A stretch of DNA of 64,000 nt, from positions 62,001-126,000 of the forward strand of contig NZ_JAJHNP010000009.1 of assembly GCF_020819595.1 (NCBI RefSeq), in the 5' to 3' direction. The translations under genes were made by a program, and so were the position numbers. Of the stretch, positions 46,124 to 56,700 are shown in pieces (position 1 is the stretch's first letter; each line of letters begins with the position of its first letter). Origin of the DNA: Streptomyces barringtoniae (lineage in GTDB: Bacteria; Actinomycetota; Actinomycetes; Streptomycetales; Streptomycetaceae). Under the pieces are notes generated by a model. That model did no database searches, was not told the origin of the DNA, and saw only the letters and a program-made list of their open reading frames with translations.

Positions 46124-47296
46124 TCAGTCTCCCTTCGCGGCCTCGAACAGCTCCGCCCGCGGATCCTCGCCCGCGGTCGCCTCGCGGTACGCCTCGAGCG
46201 CGTCACGAGCCTTCCCCGACACGTCCTTGGGCACACGCACCTCGACGGTGACCAACAGGTCGCCGCGGGTGCCGTCCTTGCGGACCGCGCCCTTGCCCCG
46301 GGCGCGCATGGTGCGGCCGTTGGGCGTGCCGGGCGGCAGTTTGAGGGTGACGGGCGGACCGCCCAGGGTGGGGACCCGCACCTCGCCGCCCAGCGCGGCC
46401 TCGGCGAAGGTCACCGGGACGGTCACCGTGAGGTTGTCGCCCTTGCGCCCGAACACCGGGTGCTCGCCGACGTGTACGACGACGTAGAGGTCGCCCGCCG
46501 GTCCGCCCCGCTCGCCGGGCGCGCCCTTGCCGCGCAGCCGGATGCGCTGGCCGTCGGTCACCCCGGCCGGGATGCGGACCTGCATGGTGCGCGAGGACTT
46601 GGCGCGTCCGCTGCCCTTGCACTCCATGCAGGGGTGCTCGGCGATCAGGCCGCGGCCCTTGCAGTCGGGGCAGGGGTCGGTGAGCGAGAAGCCGCCGCCG
46701 GAGCCCCGGGCGACCTGCCCGGTACCGACGCAGGTCGGGCACACGCGCGGTGTGCCGTTCTTGTCGCCGGTGCCCGAGCAGGCCTTGCAGGGCGCCTGGG
46801 AGGACATCCGCAGGGGCACCGTGGCGCCCTCGATGGCCTCCGTGAAGCTCAGCGTGACCTCGGACTCGATGTCCTGGCCGCGCCGGGGCTGGGTCCGCGT
46901 GCCGGCGGTGCCGCCCCGGTTGAACAGGCCCCCGAAGACGTCACCGAGTCCGCCCCCGAAGCCTCCGCCCTGGGTGGTGGTCCCGCCGCCTCCGAAGAGG
47001 TCGCCCAGGTCGAAGTTGAAGGAGCCGCCGGCGCCCGGCCCGGGGCGGAAGCCGCCGTTGCCGAACAGGGCGCGAGCCTCGTCGTACTCCTTGCGCTTCT
47101 TGGGGTCGCCGAGGACGTCGTTCGCCTCGGAGATCTCCTTGAAGCGCTCCTCGGCCTTGGCGTTGCCCTTGTTGGCGTCCGGGTGGAACTCGCGGGCGAG
47201 CTTCCGGTACGCCTTCTTGATCTCGGCCTCGGTGGCGTCCTTGGGGACGCCGAGGACCTTGTAGTAGTCCTTCTCGATGAAGTCCTTGGTGCTCAT
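46124..47296 (-). CDS. dnaJ: co-chaperone DnaJ
   Basis: J-protein that delivers clients to DnaK and stimulates its ATPase. 390 residues: J domain with the HPD tripeptide (KLAREFHPDANKG, near residue 38), a Gly/Phe-rich linker with GGGFGGGLGDVFGGLF, four zinc CxxCxGxG modules (CKACSGTG, CPTCVGTG, CPDCKGRG, CMECKGSG), and two beta client-binding domains. The J domain is preceded by STKDFIEKDYYKVLGV, common in the actinobacterial DnaJ1 form. Third gene of the operon. Confidence 0.97.
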   Translation of the reverse strand: MSTKDFIEKDYYKVLGVPKDATEAEIKKAYRKLAREFHPDANKGNAKAEERFKEISEANDVLGDPKKRKEYDEARALFGNGGFRPGPGAGGSFNFDLGDLFGGGGTTTQGGGFGGGLGDVFGGLFNRGGTAGTRTQPRRGQDIESEVTLSFTEAIEGATVPLRMSSQAPCKACSGTGDKNGTPRVCPTCVGTGQVARGSGGGFSLTDPCPDCKGRGLIAEHPCMECKGSGRAKSSRTMQVRIPAGVTDGQRIRLRGKGAPGERGGPAGDLYVVVHVGEHPVFGRKGDNLTVTVPVTFAEAALGGEVRVPTLGGPPVTLKLPPGTPNGRTMRARGKGAVRKDGTRGDLLVTVEVRVPKDVSGKARDALEAYREATAGEDPRAELFEAAKGD

Positions 47297-47332
47297 CCCC
47301 GACGTCCCTCCTTCCCCTCAGTGGTCTTCACG

Positions 47333-47994
47333 TCAGCCCTCGTCCGGGCCACCGTTCTCCTTGTCGTCGGCCTGCTTCGCCTCGGTGGTGTCCTCGGCGC
47401 CCTCGGCCTTGACGGTCTGCGCGCCGGGCTGCGGCTCGGCGACGGCCACCCGCGCGGGGCGGATGGTGCGCTCGCCGATGCGATACCCGGGCTGCAGGAT
47501 CGCCACGCAGGTCGTCTCCGTGACGTCCGGCGCGTAACTGTGCATCAGGGCCTCGTGGATGGTCGGGTCGAAGGGCTCGCCCTCCTTGCCGAACTGCTGC
47601 AGGCCCATCTTGGCCGCGACGGTCTCCAGCGACTCGGCCACCGACTTGAAGCCGCCGACCAGTTCGCCGTGTTCCCGCGCGCGGCCGATGTCGTCGAGCA
47701 CGGGCAGGAGCTCGGTCAGGAGGTTCGCGATGGCGATCTCCTTGACCGTGATCCGGTCCCGCTCGACCCGGCGGCGGTAGTTCTGGTACTCGGCCTGGAG
47801 CCGCTGGAGGTCCGCCGTGCGCTCGTGCAGCGCGGTGCGCACCTGGTCCAGCTGGGCGACCAGACCGGCACTTTCGTTTCCGTCCCCGGCCGGGGCCGCC
47901 CCCTCCTGGGAGGAGGCGGCCTTCGGCTCGGCGTCGTCGGAGGTGGCGCCGGAGGGGACGTCGGGCTTCTCCTCGAAGCCCGGGGTCTCCTCCG

Positions 47995-47998
<4 letters not shown>
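47333..47998 (-). CDS. grpE: nucleotide exchange factor GrpE
   Basis: A 221-residue exchange factor for DnaK. An acidic disordered N-tail of about 50 residues precedes the long dimer helix (LVAQLDQVRTALHERTADLQ then RLQAEYQNYRRRVERDR) and the C-terminal beta domain (PFDPTIHEALMHSYAPDVTE, VAILQPGYRIGERTIRPARV). A Glu/Lys/Asp tail follows. GTG 47998 overlaps the dnaK stop by four bases (GTGA). Confidence 0.97.
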
Positions 47999-49839
<1,841 letters not shown>

Positions 49840-49858
49840 GGTTGATTCCTCCAGCTGA

Positions 49859-49879
49859 CTTGAGTGGAACGGACTCAAG
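49859..49879 (-). promoter_or_regulatory. HAIR operator 1 of dnaK operon
   Basis: CTTGAGT-GGAACGG-ACTCAAG, exact match to the HspR consensus CTTGAGT-N7-ACTCAAG, overlapping the transcription start region. Confidence 0.93.
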
Positions 49880-49906
49880 TGTGCACGACGGCCCGCCCCG
49901 GGTCAA
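49878..49906 (-). promoter_or_regulatory. dnaK vegetative-type promoter
   Basis: Minus-strand TTGACC (-35) and CACACT (-10) with a 17-base spacer, between the two HAIR sites. Confidence 0.7.
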
Positions 49907-49910
49907 CAGA

Positions 49911-49931
49911 CCTGAGTCGGCCGGACTCAAG
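49911..49931 (-). promoter_or_regulatory. HAIR operator 2 of dnaK operon
   Basis: CCTGAGT-CGGCCGG-ACTCAAG, one mismatch to consensus, upstream of the -35 box and 2 bases from the stop of the preceding gene. Confidence 0.85.
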
Positions 49932-49933
49932 TC

Positions 49934-50953
49934 TTATCCGTTCCTTACACGCAATGGGCCGCTGACCTGCGTCGATGGCGCCCGCCGGGGTTGCTGGACA
50001 GGGATGCGAAGGACGACACCGACGATCAACAGCACCCCTCCGGCCACCCACAGCACGGCCCCCTCGCCGGTCCATCCGGTGTGCACGAGCACCCCGACGA
50101 GCACCGAGGAGAAGGTGCCGGCCCCCAGGAGCACGACGGATCCCTGCGGGGTGAGACCGAGCGGGCGCAGCCGGTGCACGAGATGGTCGGGGCCGCGCCG
50201 CAGCAGCGGACGCCCGGCCAGCCGCCGGGCGAGGACCACGAGGACGGCGTCGGCGACGGCCACCGCACTGAGACAGAACATCACCGCCACGCTCGGCACG
50301 AGCCCGTACCCCGCGCGCGTGAAGACGAGGGACGACGACAGCAGGAACCCGGTGAACAGCGAGCCGCAGGCGCCGAGCCCGATCCGCGCGGGATGCCAGT
50401 TGTGCATCAGGAAGCCGGTCAGGGCGGCGGCGAGGACGCTCAGCAGGACCGCGAGCCCGTCCATCAGTTCGGCGGCCGCGCAGGCCCCCGCCCCGAACGC
50501 GGTGACGACCCCGACGGTCCCCGCGAGCCCGTCCGCGTGATCCAGCCCCTTGAAGGCGAGGGAGGCGACGACGATCCACCCCACGGCGAGGATCCCGCCC
50601 AGCACGCCCGTCTCCTGGTACGGCACCACGCAGGCCGCCGCCACGGCCGTACCGGCGACGAGCACGCGCGCGCGGATCCGCCAGACGTCGCCGACCAGGC
50701 CCAGCGCGGCGACCGAGGCGGCGGCGACCAGCAGCCGGTCGACCCCTTCCCCGAGCGGCGCGATCGCGGTGCGCTGCCCCACCCAGGCGACGAGACAGGT
50801 GACCACCACCACGGCGAGCCCGCCGAGCAGCGGCAGCCGCCGCTGACGGCGCCGGTCGACGATGCCCGCCCGCAGCGCGGGCACCCTGAGCAGCGCCGAG
50901 AGCAAGGCGGCGAGGAGCAGGGCGGCGGTGGCGGCGGCGATCCCGTAGAGCAC
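49934..50953 (-). CDS. MraY/WecA-like polyprenyl-phosphate transferase with altered active site
   Basis: A 339-residue membrane protein with about ten helices, similar to phospho-N-acetylhexosamine-1-phosphate transferases. DRRRQRRLPLLGGLAV matches the first cytoplasmic-loop motif, FKGLDHADGLAGTVGVV the NxxNLxDGxDGLA motif, and HNWHPARIGLGACGSLFTGF the N-x-x-PAxxFMGDxGSxxLG motif, but GDxGS is GACGS, so the catalytic Asp is missing. The final HxHH loop appears as GPDHLVHRLRPLG. The protein may be inactive or use other chemistry. GTG 50953 (MLYGIAAATAA) is preferred; an ATG at 50998 adds 15 residues. No clear ribosome site. Confidence 0.7.
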   Translation of the reverse strand: MLYGIAAATAALLLAALLSALLRVPALRAGIVDRRRQRRLPLLGGLAVVVVTCLVAWVGQRTAIAPLGEGVDRLLVAAASVAALGLVGDVWRIRARVLVAGTAVAAACVVPYQETGVLGGILAVGWIVVASLAFKGLDHADGLAGTVGVVTAFGAGACAAAELMDGLAVLLSVLAAALTGFLMHNWHPARIGLGACGSLFTGFLLSSSLVFTRAGYGLVPSVAVMFCLSAVAVADAVLVVLARRLAGRPLLRRGPDHLVHRLRPLGLTPQGSVVLLGAGTFSSVLVGVLVHTGWTGEGAVLWVAGGVLLIVGVVLRIPVQQPRRAPSTQVSGPLRVRNG

Positions 50954-51087
50954 GGCTCTAAGGTAGGGGCGAAAGGGGCGATTAGGTATGAATAACACGA
51001 TCCGATGACCCTGGGATGACGCTCATCACCCCGCGCCCGGCTGCAACCCGCAGGAAGATGGGGGTAGTCTCAGACGGACTACATAAG

Positions 51088-51101
51088 TTACCGCTTAGTA
51101 A
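51088..51101. promoter_or_regulatory. candidate TetR-type operator upstream of iron-sulfur protein gene
   Basis: TTAC-N6-GTAA dyad in an AT-rich island, 42 bases before the ATG at 51144. Confidence 0.4.
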
Positions 51102-51143
51102 TAATTCCCTCGAAGAACCCCTCGCAGGCCCGAGGAGCCCCAC

Positions 51144-53411
51144 ATGCAACTCGCCGCGATCATCGTGTCGCTGGTACTCGCCGTGGTCGGCGTCGCGTTG
51201 TTCAGCCGCGCCATCGCGCAGATCTACCGGTTCGTCCGGCTCGGGCAGGACGTCCCGGCGGGTACCCGGACCAACGACTGGACCGCCCGCACCGCCACGG
51301 TGATCCGGGAGTTCCTCGGCCACACCCGGATGAACCGGTGGGGCGTCGTCGGCGTCGCGCACTGGTTCGTCGCCGTCGGCTTCTTCTCGCTCGTGCTGAC
51401 GCTGGTGAACGCCTTCGGCCAGCTCTTCCAGGCCGACTGGACGCTGCCGGTCATCGGGCACTGGCTGCCGTACGAGCTGTTCGTCGAGTTCATCGGCACG
51501 ATGACCACGCTCGGCATCCTCACCCTGATCGTCATCCGCCAGCTGAGCCACCCGCGCAACCCGGGGCGGAAGTCCCGCTTCGCGGGCTCCAACTTCGGCC
51601 AGGCCTACTTCGTCGAGTCCGTCATCCTGGTCATCGGCCTCGCGATCATGACCCTGCGCGGCCTGGAGGGTGCCCTCGCCGACGTGCACGGCTACGAGGC
51701 CGCGTACTTCGCCTCGTACCCCCTGGTGCTCGCGTTCAAGGGCCTGAGCGTCTCCACGCTGCAGAACCTGGTCTACCTCACCGCCATGATCAAGATCGGG
51801 ACGTCCTTCGTATGGATGATCACGGTCTCGCTGATGACGGACATGGGTGTGGCCTGGCACCGCTTCCTCGCCTTCCCGAACATCTGGTTCAAGCGCAACG
51901 CGGACGGCGAGACCTCCCTCGGCGCCCTGCTGCCGATGACCTCCGGCGGCAAGCCGATCAACTTCGAGGACCCCGGCGAGGACGACGTCTTCGGCGTCTC
52001 CCAGGTCGAGCAGTTCTCCTGGAAGGGCCTGCTGGACTTCTCCACCTGCACCGAGTGCGGCCGCTGCCAGTCGCAGTGCCCCGCCTGGAACACCGGCAAG
52101 CCGCTCTCCCCGAAGCTGCTGATCATGTCCCTGCGGGACCACGCCCACGCCAAGGCGCCGTACCTGCTGGCCGGCGGCGGCAAGACCGTGGAGGGCGAGG
52201 AGAAGGCCTCCGAGGAGCAGCTGAAGGACGTCCCCGCCGCCGCGCTCGCCGAGGCCGAGCGCCCGCTGATCGGCACCGCCGAGGAGAACGGCGTCATCGA
52301 CCCGGACGTGCTGTGGTCCTGCACCACCTGCGGCGCCTGCGTCGAGCAGTGCCCCGTGGACATCGAGCACGTCGACCACATCGTCGACATGCGCCGCTAC
52401 CAGGTCATGATCGAGAGCGCCTTCCCCTCCGAGGCGGGCACGATGCTCAAGAACCTGGAGAAGAAGGGCAACCCCTGGGGCCTGGCGAAGAAGCAGCGCC
52501 TGGAGTGGACCAAGGAGGTCGACTTCGAGGTCCCGGTCGTCGGCAAGGACATCGAGGACCTCACCGAGGTCGAGTACCTGTACTGGGTCGGCTGCGCCGG
52601 CGCCCTGGAGGACCGCGCCAAGAAGACCACCAAGGCCTTCGCCGAGCTGCTGCACATCGCGGGCGTCAAGTTCGCGATCATGGGCGGCGACGAGAAGTGC
52701 ACCGGTGACTCCGCCCGCCGCCTGGGCAACGAGCCCCTGTTCCAGGAGCTCGGCATGGAGAACGTGGCCGCGCTGAACATGGCGTTCGGCGAGGACGACG
52801 AGGACGAGTCGACCAAGAAGCCGAAGTCGGCGAAGAAGATCGTCGCCACCTGCCCGCACTGCCTCAACACGATCGGCAACGAGTACCCGCAGCTCGGCGG
52901 CGACTACGAGGTCATCCACCACACCCAGCTGCTGCAGCACCTGGTGGACGAGGGCAAGCTGATCCCGGTCACCCCGGTCGAGGGCATCATCACCTACCAC
53001 GACCCGTGCTACCTGGGCCGCCACAACAAGATCTACACGCCCCCGCGCGAGATCATCGGCAAGGTCCCCGGCCTGCGCAACGAGGAGATGCACCGCCACA
53101 AGGAGCGCGGCTTCTGCTGCGGCGCCGGCGGCGCCCGGATGTGGATGGAGGAGCGGATCGGCAAGCGCATCAACAACGAGCGCGTCGATGAAGCTCTGTC
53201 GTTGAACCCGGACATCGTCTCCACGGCCTGCCCGTTCTGCCTGGTCATGCTGACCGACTCGGTCAACGGCAAGAAGAACGAGGGCAAGGCCAAGGAGTCC
53301 ATCCAGGTCGTGGACGTGGCCCAGCTGCTGCTCGACTCGGTGAGGACCCCGGTCGACCCGGCCGGCGAGACGGAGAGCGAGACCGAGCCGGAGCCCGAGC
53401 CGGTGAAGTGA
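51144..53411 (+). CDS. EtfD-like membrane iron-sulfur / heterodisulfide-reductase-type protein
   Basis: A 755-residue membrane-bound oxidoreductase. The N-terminal 250 residues form about six helices like a nitrate-reductase gamma (b-type haem) domain (VAHWFVAVGFFSLVLTLVN). Next come two 4Fe-4S motifs, CTECGRCQSQCPAW and CTTCGACVEQCPVD, and two CCG domains (WVGCAGALED, CPHCLNT, GFCCGAGGARMW, ACPFCLVML). The same order occurs in mycobacterial EtfD (Rv0338c), proposed to pass electrons from ETF in fatty-acid beta-oxidation to menaquinone. CGAGGAG precedes ATG 51144. The tail is Glu/Pro-rich. Monocistronic with a strong terminator. Confidence 0.85.
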   Translation: MQLAAIIVSLVLAVVGVALFSRAIAQIYRFVRLGQDVPAGTRTNDWTARTATVIREFLGHTRMNRWGVVGVAHWFVAVGFFSLVLTLVNAFGQLFQADWTLPVIGHWLPYELFVEFIGTMTTLGILTLIVIRQLSHPRNPGRKSRFAGSNFGQAYFVESVILVIGLAIMTLRGLEGALADVHGYEAAYFASYPLVLAFKGLSVSTLQNLVYLTAMIKIGTSFVWMITVSLMTDMGVAWHRFLAFPNIWFKRNADGETSLGALLPMTSGGKPINFEDPGEDDVFGVSQVEQFSWKGLLDFSTCTECGRCQSQCPAWNTGKPLSPKLLIMSLRDHAHAKAPYLLAGGGKTVEGEEKASEEQLKDVPAAALAEAERPLIGTAEENGVIDPDVLWSCTTCGACVEQCPVDIEHVDHIVDMRRYQVMIESAFPSEAGTMLKNLEKKGNPWGLAKKQRLEWTKEVDFEVPVVGKDIEDLTEVEYLYWVGCAGALEDRAKKTTKAFAELLHIAGVKFAIMGGDEKCTGDSARRLGNEPLFQELGMENVAALNMAFGEDDEDESTKKPKSAKKIVATCPHCLNTIGNEYPQLGGDYEVIHHTQLLQHLVDEGKLIPVTPVEGIITYHDPCYLGRHNKIYTPPREIIGKVPGLRNEEMHRHKERGFCCGAGGARMWMEERIGKRINNERVDEALSLNPDIVSTACPFCLVMLTDSVNGKKNEGKAKESIQVVDVAQLLLDSVRTPVDPAGETESETEPEPEPVK

Positions 53412-53430
53412 CGGCGGCTGTCCCCGTCGT

Positions 53431-53467
53431 ACGGCGCCCCCTGCCCCGCACAGGCAGGGGGCGCCGT
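53431..53467 (+). terminator. terminator of EtfD-like gene
   Basis: Perfect 15-bp stem ACGGCGCCCCCTGCC / GGCAGGGGGCGCCGT with a 7-base loop, 20 bases past the stop. Confidence 0.88.
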
Positions 53468-53621
53468 CATGTCCTCACCGGTTCGGACAGGCCCGTACGG
53501 CCGGCACCCGGGGGTGCGTCTCCTCGGAGACGGTGAGGCCGGGCTTGCCGAAGATGCTCGCCGGGCGGCGACGGCACGGTTGATCGCGGGGGCGCACCGA
53601 CACCCGGACGCCCCGCCCGGC

Positions 53622-53648
53622 TGTCACAGATCCGGCCGCTGCCCTGTC
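53622..53648 (+). promoter_or_regulatory. candidate ECF41-dependent promoter
   Basis: TGTCACA (53622-53628), 16-base spacer, TGTC (53645-53648). The published ECF41 consensus as I recall it is TGTCACA in the -35 and CGTC in the -10. It lies 85 bases before the NmrA-type gene, and the ECF41 factor itself is encoded at 55092-56006. Confidence 0.6.
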
Positions 53649-53732
53649 CTGCTGGTGTGCGTGCTCACGCACCGGGTCCGGCGGAAGGCGCCGGCACCCG
53701 CCGGAAGGTCCGGTCAGCGAACGGAGACAGTA

Positions 53733-54470
53733 ATGCAGATCGTGGTTGTCGGCGGTACGGGGCTCATCGGCTCACAGGTGGTCGCACGCTTGCGCGAGGG
53801 CGGTCACGAGGCCGTACCGGCCGCTCCCTCCACAGGGGTGAACGCCCTCACCGGCGAGGGTCTGGCGGACGCGCTCAAGGGCGCGGACGTGGTCGTGGAC
53901 GTCTCGAACTCCCCGTCCTTCGACACCGAGCCCGCGCTGGACTTCTTCACCCGCTCGGCGCGGAACCTGTTCGCGGCCGAGAAGGAGGCGGGCGTGCGCC
54001 ACCACGTCACGCTGTCCATCGTCGGCGTCGACCAGGTACCCGACTACGGCTACTACCGGGCCAAGGTCGCCCAGGAGGAGGCCGTGCGCAACAGCGGCGT
54101 GCCCTACAGCATCGTGCGCGCCACGCAGTTCTTCGAGTTCATCGCTCCGGTGATGGACATGTGCACCGAGGGCACGGAGGTGCACCTGCCGTCCCTGCGG
54201 CTGCGTCCCATGGCCTCCGCCGACGTCGCCGCCGCCGTCGCGGAGGCGGCGCAGGGCGAGCCGTCGAACGGCGTGCGCAACATCGCGGGCCCCGAGATCC
54301 AGCGGCTCGACCGGTTCGGCGAGATCACCCTGGCGGCGAAGCCGGACGGCCGTACCGTCGTCACCGACGAGACCGCCGGACCGTTCGCGGGCATGCCCGA
54401 CGTACTCGTGGGCGACGCCACCGCGCACCTCGCCGCCACCCGGTACGAGGACTGGCTCGCGCGGAACTAG
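53733..54470 (+). CDS. NmrA/atypical SDR NAD(P)-binding epimerase
   Basis: A 245-residue Rossmann protein. The dinucleotide loop is MQIVVVGGTGLIGSQVVARL; later motifs VDVSNSPSF, HHVTLSIVGVDQVPDYGYYR and VPYSIVRATQFFEF follow the atypical SDR_a5/NmrA pattern. Oxidoreductase/epimerase genes of this kind are regular neighbours of ECF41 sigma genes (the COE group), and this one ends 620 bases from such a sigma gene, transcribed toward it. ATG 53733 follows GGAGACAG. Substrate unknown; likely part of a stress or detoxification response. Confidence 0.87.
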   Translation: MQIVVVGGTGLIGSQVVARLREGGHEAVPAAPSTGVNALTGEGLADALKGADVVVDVSNSPSFDTEPALDFFTRSARNLFAAEKEAGVRHHVTLSIVGVDQVPDYGYYRAKVAQEEAVRNSGVPYSIVRATQFFEFIAPVMDMCTEGTEVHLPSLRLRPMASADVAAAVAEAAQGEPSNGVRNIAGPEIQRLDRFGEITLAAKPDGRTVVTDETAGPFAGMPDVLVGDATAHLAATRYEDWLARN

Positions 54471-55091
54471 CCGACGGCCCACCGCCGCGGGTGCGCCAGG
54501 GGCGACCGAGTGTCTGCGGCGTCGCGCGTCCGTTACGGCCCCCGGTCGGCCGGGGCGCCGCCCTTGCGCCGCGGGCGGCCCACGGACCTGCGGCGTCGCC
54601 GCCAGCCGACCGCCCTGCGGCGGCTGGGCGTGCGCCACGGGCGGCCCGTGGGCCTGCGGGCGGACCGCTCGCAGACCCACAGCTCATCGCCCGTCACGGC
54701 CGACCGAAGGGGCCCGCGGCATCACCCGTCCGCTACGACCCCCGATCGGCCGGAGCGCCGCCCTTGTGTCGCCGGCGGCCAACGGACCCGCGGCGTCGCC
54801 GCCAGCCGACCACCCTGCGGTGACGGACGTCCGTCAGGGGTGGCCCGTGGGTCTGCGGGCGGACCGCTCGCAGGCCCGCAGCTCATCGCCCGTCACGGCC
54901 GACCGAAGAGGCCGCCCGCGGCATCACCCGTCCGCTACGACCCCCGATCGGCCGGAGCGCCGCCCGTGCACCGCCGGCGACCGACGGACCCGCGGCGGCT
55001 GGGCGTGCGTCACGCGTGGCCCGTGGGTCTGCGGCCGGGGCGCCGCCCTTGCGCCGCGGCCAGCCGAACGCCCTGCGATGGCGGACGTGCC
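54471..55091. other. intergenic filled by GC-rich tandem repeats
   Basis: No gene supported. Both strands are open over long stretches only because of composition. Filled by the repeat array described at 54515-55128. Confidence 0.6.
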
Positions 55092-55128
55092 TCACGCGTG
55101 GCCCGTGGGTCTGCGGGCGGACCGCTCG
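54515..55128. repeat. imperfect approximately 200-bp tandem repeat including the sigma gene 3' end
   Basis: Units share GTGGGYCTGCGGGCGGACCG (starts at 54648, 54847, partial 55023, 55105), and the upstream block GGCCGGAGCGCCGCCC-like (about 54548, 54751, 54954, 55035). Start-to-start distances are 199, 176 and 82 bp. The rightmost copy is the last codons of the ECF41 sigma gene (ERSARRPTGHA), so the array looks like repeated copying of that gene end. Confidence 0.8.
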
Positions 55129-56006
55129 TAGGCGCGTAGCTTGTCGGGGGCCAGGATCCAGTACAGCCCGTCGATGCCGTCCGGGCCGGCCGTGACGCCG
55201 ACCAGGGCGACGGTGACCCCGTCCTGCGTGAGACGTAGGCCGGGACGGCCGTTGGCCTCGACGACGCCGTACTCGGCGCCGGGGAAGAACTTCCGGGTGA
55301 AGGCGCTGATCCTGGCCACGCGCCCGGCCCCCACCACCGCCAGCCGGGCCACACCGCGCATGCCGTTGCCGTCCGCGTAGGCGACGGCGTCGGCCGACAG
55401 CACTCTCTCCAGGGCGGCCACGTCACCGTGCCGCGCGGCGGCGACGAAGGCCTCGACCAGCCGTCGGTGCTGTGCCGCCGCCACCGGCTCGCGGCGCTCG
55501 GCGGACAGGCGCTTGCGAGCCCGGCTGATGATCTGCCGCGCGTTGGCCTGGCTCAGCTCCAGCATGCCCGCGATCTCGCCGTACGAGTACGCGAACGCCT
55601 CGCGCAGCACGTAGGCCGCCCGCTCGACCGGGTTCAGCTTCTGCAGGACCACCAGCACGGCCAGCTCCAGCGCCTCACCACACTCCGCGCCGACCTGCGG
55701 ATCGACGCTGGTGTCCACGGGCTCGGGCAGCCACGGTCCCACGTAGGCCTCACGGCGGACCCGCGCCGACTGGGCCACGTTGACGGCCAGCCGGGTAGCG
55801 ACCGTCGCGAGGAACGCCCCGGGGTCCAGCACCGCGCCCCGGTCGGCGCCCTGCCAGCGCACCCACACCTCCTGGACGACGTCCTCGGCCTCCGCGACGC
55901 TGCCCAGGATGCGGTAGGCGACCCCGAACAGCCGCGGCCGCAGCCGCTGGAACACCTCCGCCGCCTCCTCCAGCGCGGCTTCGGTGTGCTGCTGTCGCTC
56001 GTCCAT
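55092..56006 (-). CDS. ECF41-family sigma factor with SnoaL-like C-terminal domain
   Basis: A 304-residue extracytoplasmic-function sigma factor. Region 2 is VFQRLRPRLFGVAYRILGSV then AEAEDVVQEVWVRW; region 4 is LQKLNPVERAAYVLREAFAY then GEIAGMLELSQANARQIISR. Between them is the ECF41 linker motif WLPEPVDT. After region 4 an extension of about 110 residues with a SnoaL/NTF2 fold (VEAFVAAARHGDVAALERVL, VARISAFTRKFF) replaces an anti-sigma factor; its DGGGK and NPDKL motifs appear as YADGNGMRG and APDKLRAY. Start ATG 56006. The factor probably drives the NmrA-type gene at 53733. Its last codons are repeated downstream. Confidence 0.92.
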   Translation of the reverse strand: MDERQQHTEAALEEAAEVFQRLRPRLFGVAYRILGSVAEAEDVVQEVWVRWQGADRGAVLDPGAFLATVATRLAVNVAQSARVRREAYVGPWLPEPVDTSVDPQVGAECGEALELAVLVVLQKLNPVERAAYVLREAFAYSYGEIAGMLELSQANARQIISRARKRLSAERREPVAAAQHRRLVEAFVAAARHGDVAALERVLSADAVAYADGNGMRGVARLAVVGAGRVARISAFTRKFFPGAEYGVVEANGRPGLRLTQDGVTVALVGVTAGPDGIDGLYWILAPDKLRAYERSARRPTGHA

Positions 56007-56122
56007 GGTGCCGGCGCCTTTCGGGGATGGTCAGCGGGCGACTACAGGTCACGGGCAGACCCCATGCACCGAGAGGACGCATGCCAACACGCCCTGCTGC
56101 CAATGCAGTTGCCGGCCAGCGG

Positions 56123-56461
56123 CTACGCCTCCTTCGGCCCCGCCTGCTGCACCACCTCGAAGGACCACAGGGTGGAGCCGGAGGCCGCGGGCTTCGGGCG
56201 CTCGGCGCCCTCGCCGCCGCCCTCGCCGCCGCCCTGGTGGGCGGCCTTCATCGGCCCCTCCAGCCACGCCTGGAAGGACTCGTCGTCACGCCAGCGCGTG
56301 TAGACGAGGTAGGTGTCGGTGCCCTCGACGGGACGCAGCAGCTCGAACCACTCGAAGCCGTCGGAGCTCTCCACCGCGTGGGCCCGGGAGGCGAACCGCT
56401 TCTCCAGCACCTCCCGCTGCTCGGCGGGCACGGTCAGCACATTGATCTTCACTACGCTCAT
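56123..56461 (-). CDS. ABM-domain monooxygenase (haem-degrading type)
   Basis: A 112-residue dimeric alpha/beta barrel of the antibiotic-biosynthesis-monooxygenase family. SVVKINVLTVPAEQREVLEK, SSDGFEWFELLRPVEGTDTY and YTRWRDDESFQAWLEG follow the layout of MhuD/HmoB-like haem-degrading enzymes. A Gly/Glu-rich loop (QGGGEGGGEGAERPKP) is inserted before the last strand. ATG 56461 starts exactly at the domain with GAGGA upstream; the longer open frame is noise. Located 116 bases upstream of the ECF41 gene, same strand, so possibly co-transcribed. Confidence 0.83.
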   Translation of the reverse strand: MSVVKINVLTVPAEQREVLEKRFASRAHAVESSDGFEWFELLRPVEGTDTYLVYTRWRDDESFQAWLEGPMKAAHQGGGEGGGEGAERPKPAASGSTLWSFEVVQQAGPKEA

Positions 56462-56700
56462 GGCACCATCCTCGCCCACCACCACCGCGCTCCGCCGCCG
56501 CCCCGGGGTGTCGCGGCCTGTCGGACACACGCATGAACGCCGGGGCCCCCTGCCGGAGCGGGAAACCGGGGGAAATCCCTGAGCGCCCCCTGGTCGATTC
56601 GCTGACGGTCCCTTAGGGGATGTCACAGGTCGGCCGCAAAGCCGGGCCCGGACGCCCGGGCCCGGCATGTCACTCTCCGGGACCAGGTACGTTCGATGAC

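Larger units (their letters stand above)
53412..53732. other. intergenic: terminator and ECF41-type promoter
   Basis: Holds the terminator at 53431-53467 and a TGTCACA promoter at 53622-53648. No gene is seen in the rest. Confidence 0.6.

Noticed and set aside
50982..53099. Minus-strand open frame of about 705 codons
   Set aside because: Antisense of the EtfD-like gene; no domain motif.
54471..55130. CRISPR-like look of the repeat array
   Set aside because: Units are about 80-200 bp, imperfect, with no short constant repeat/spacer alternation and no cas genes.
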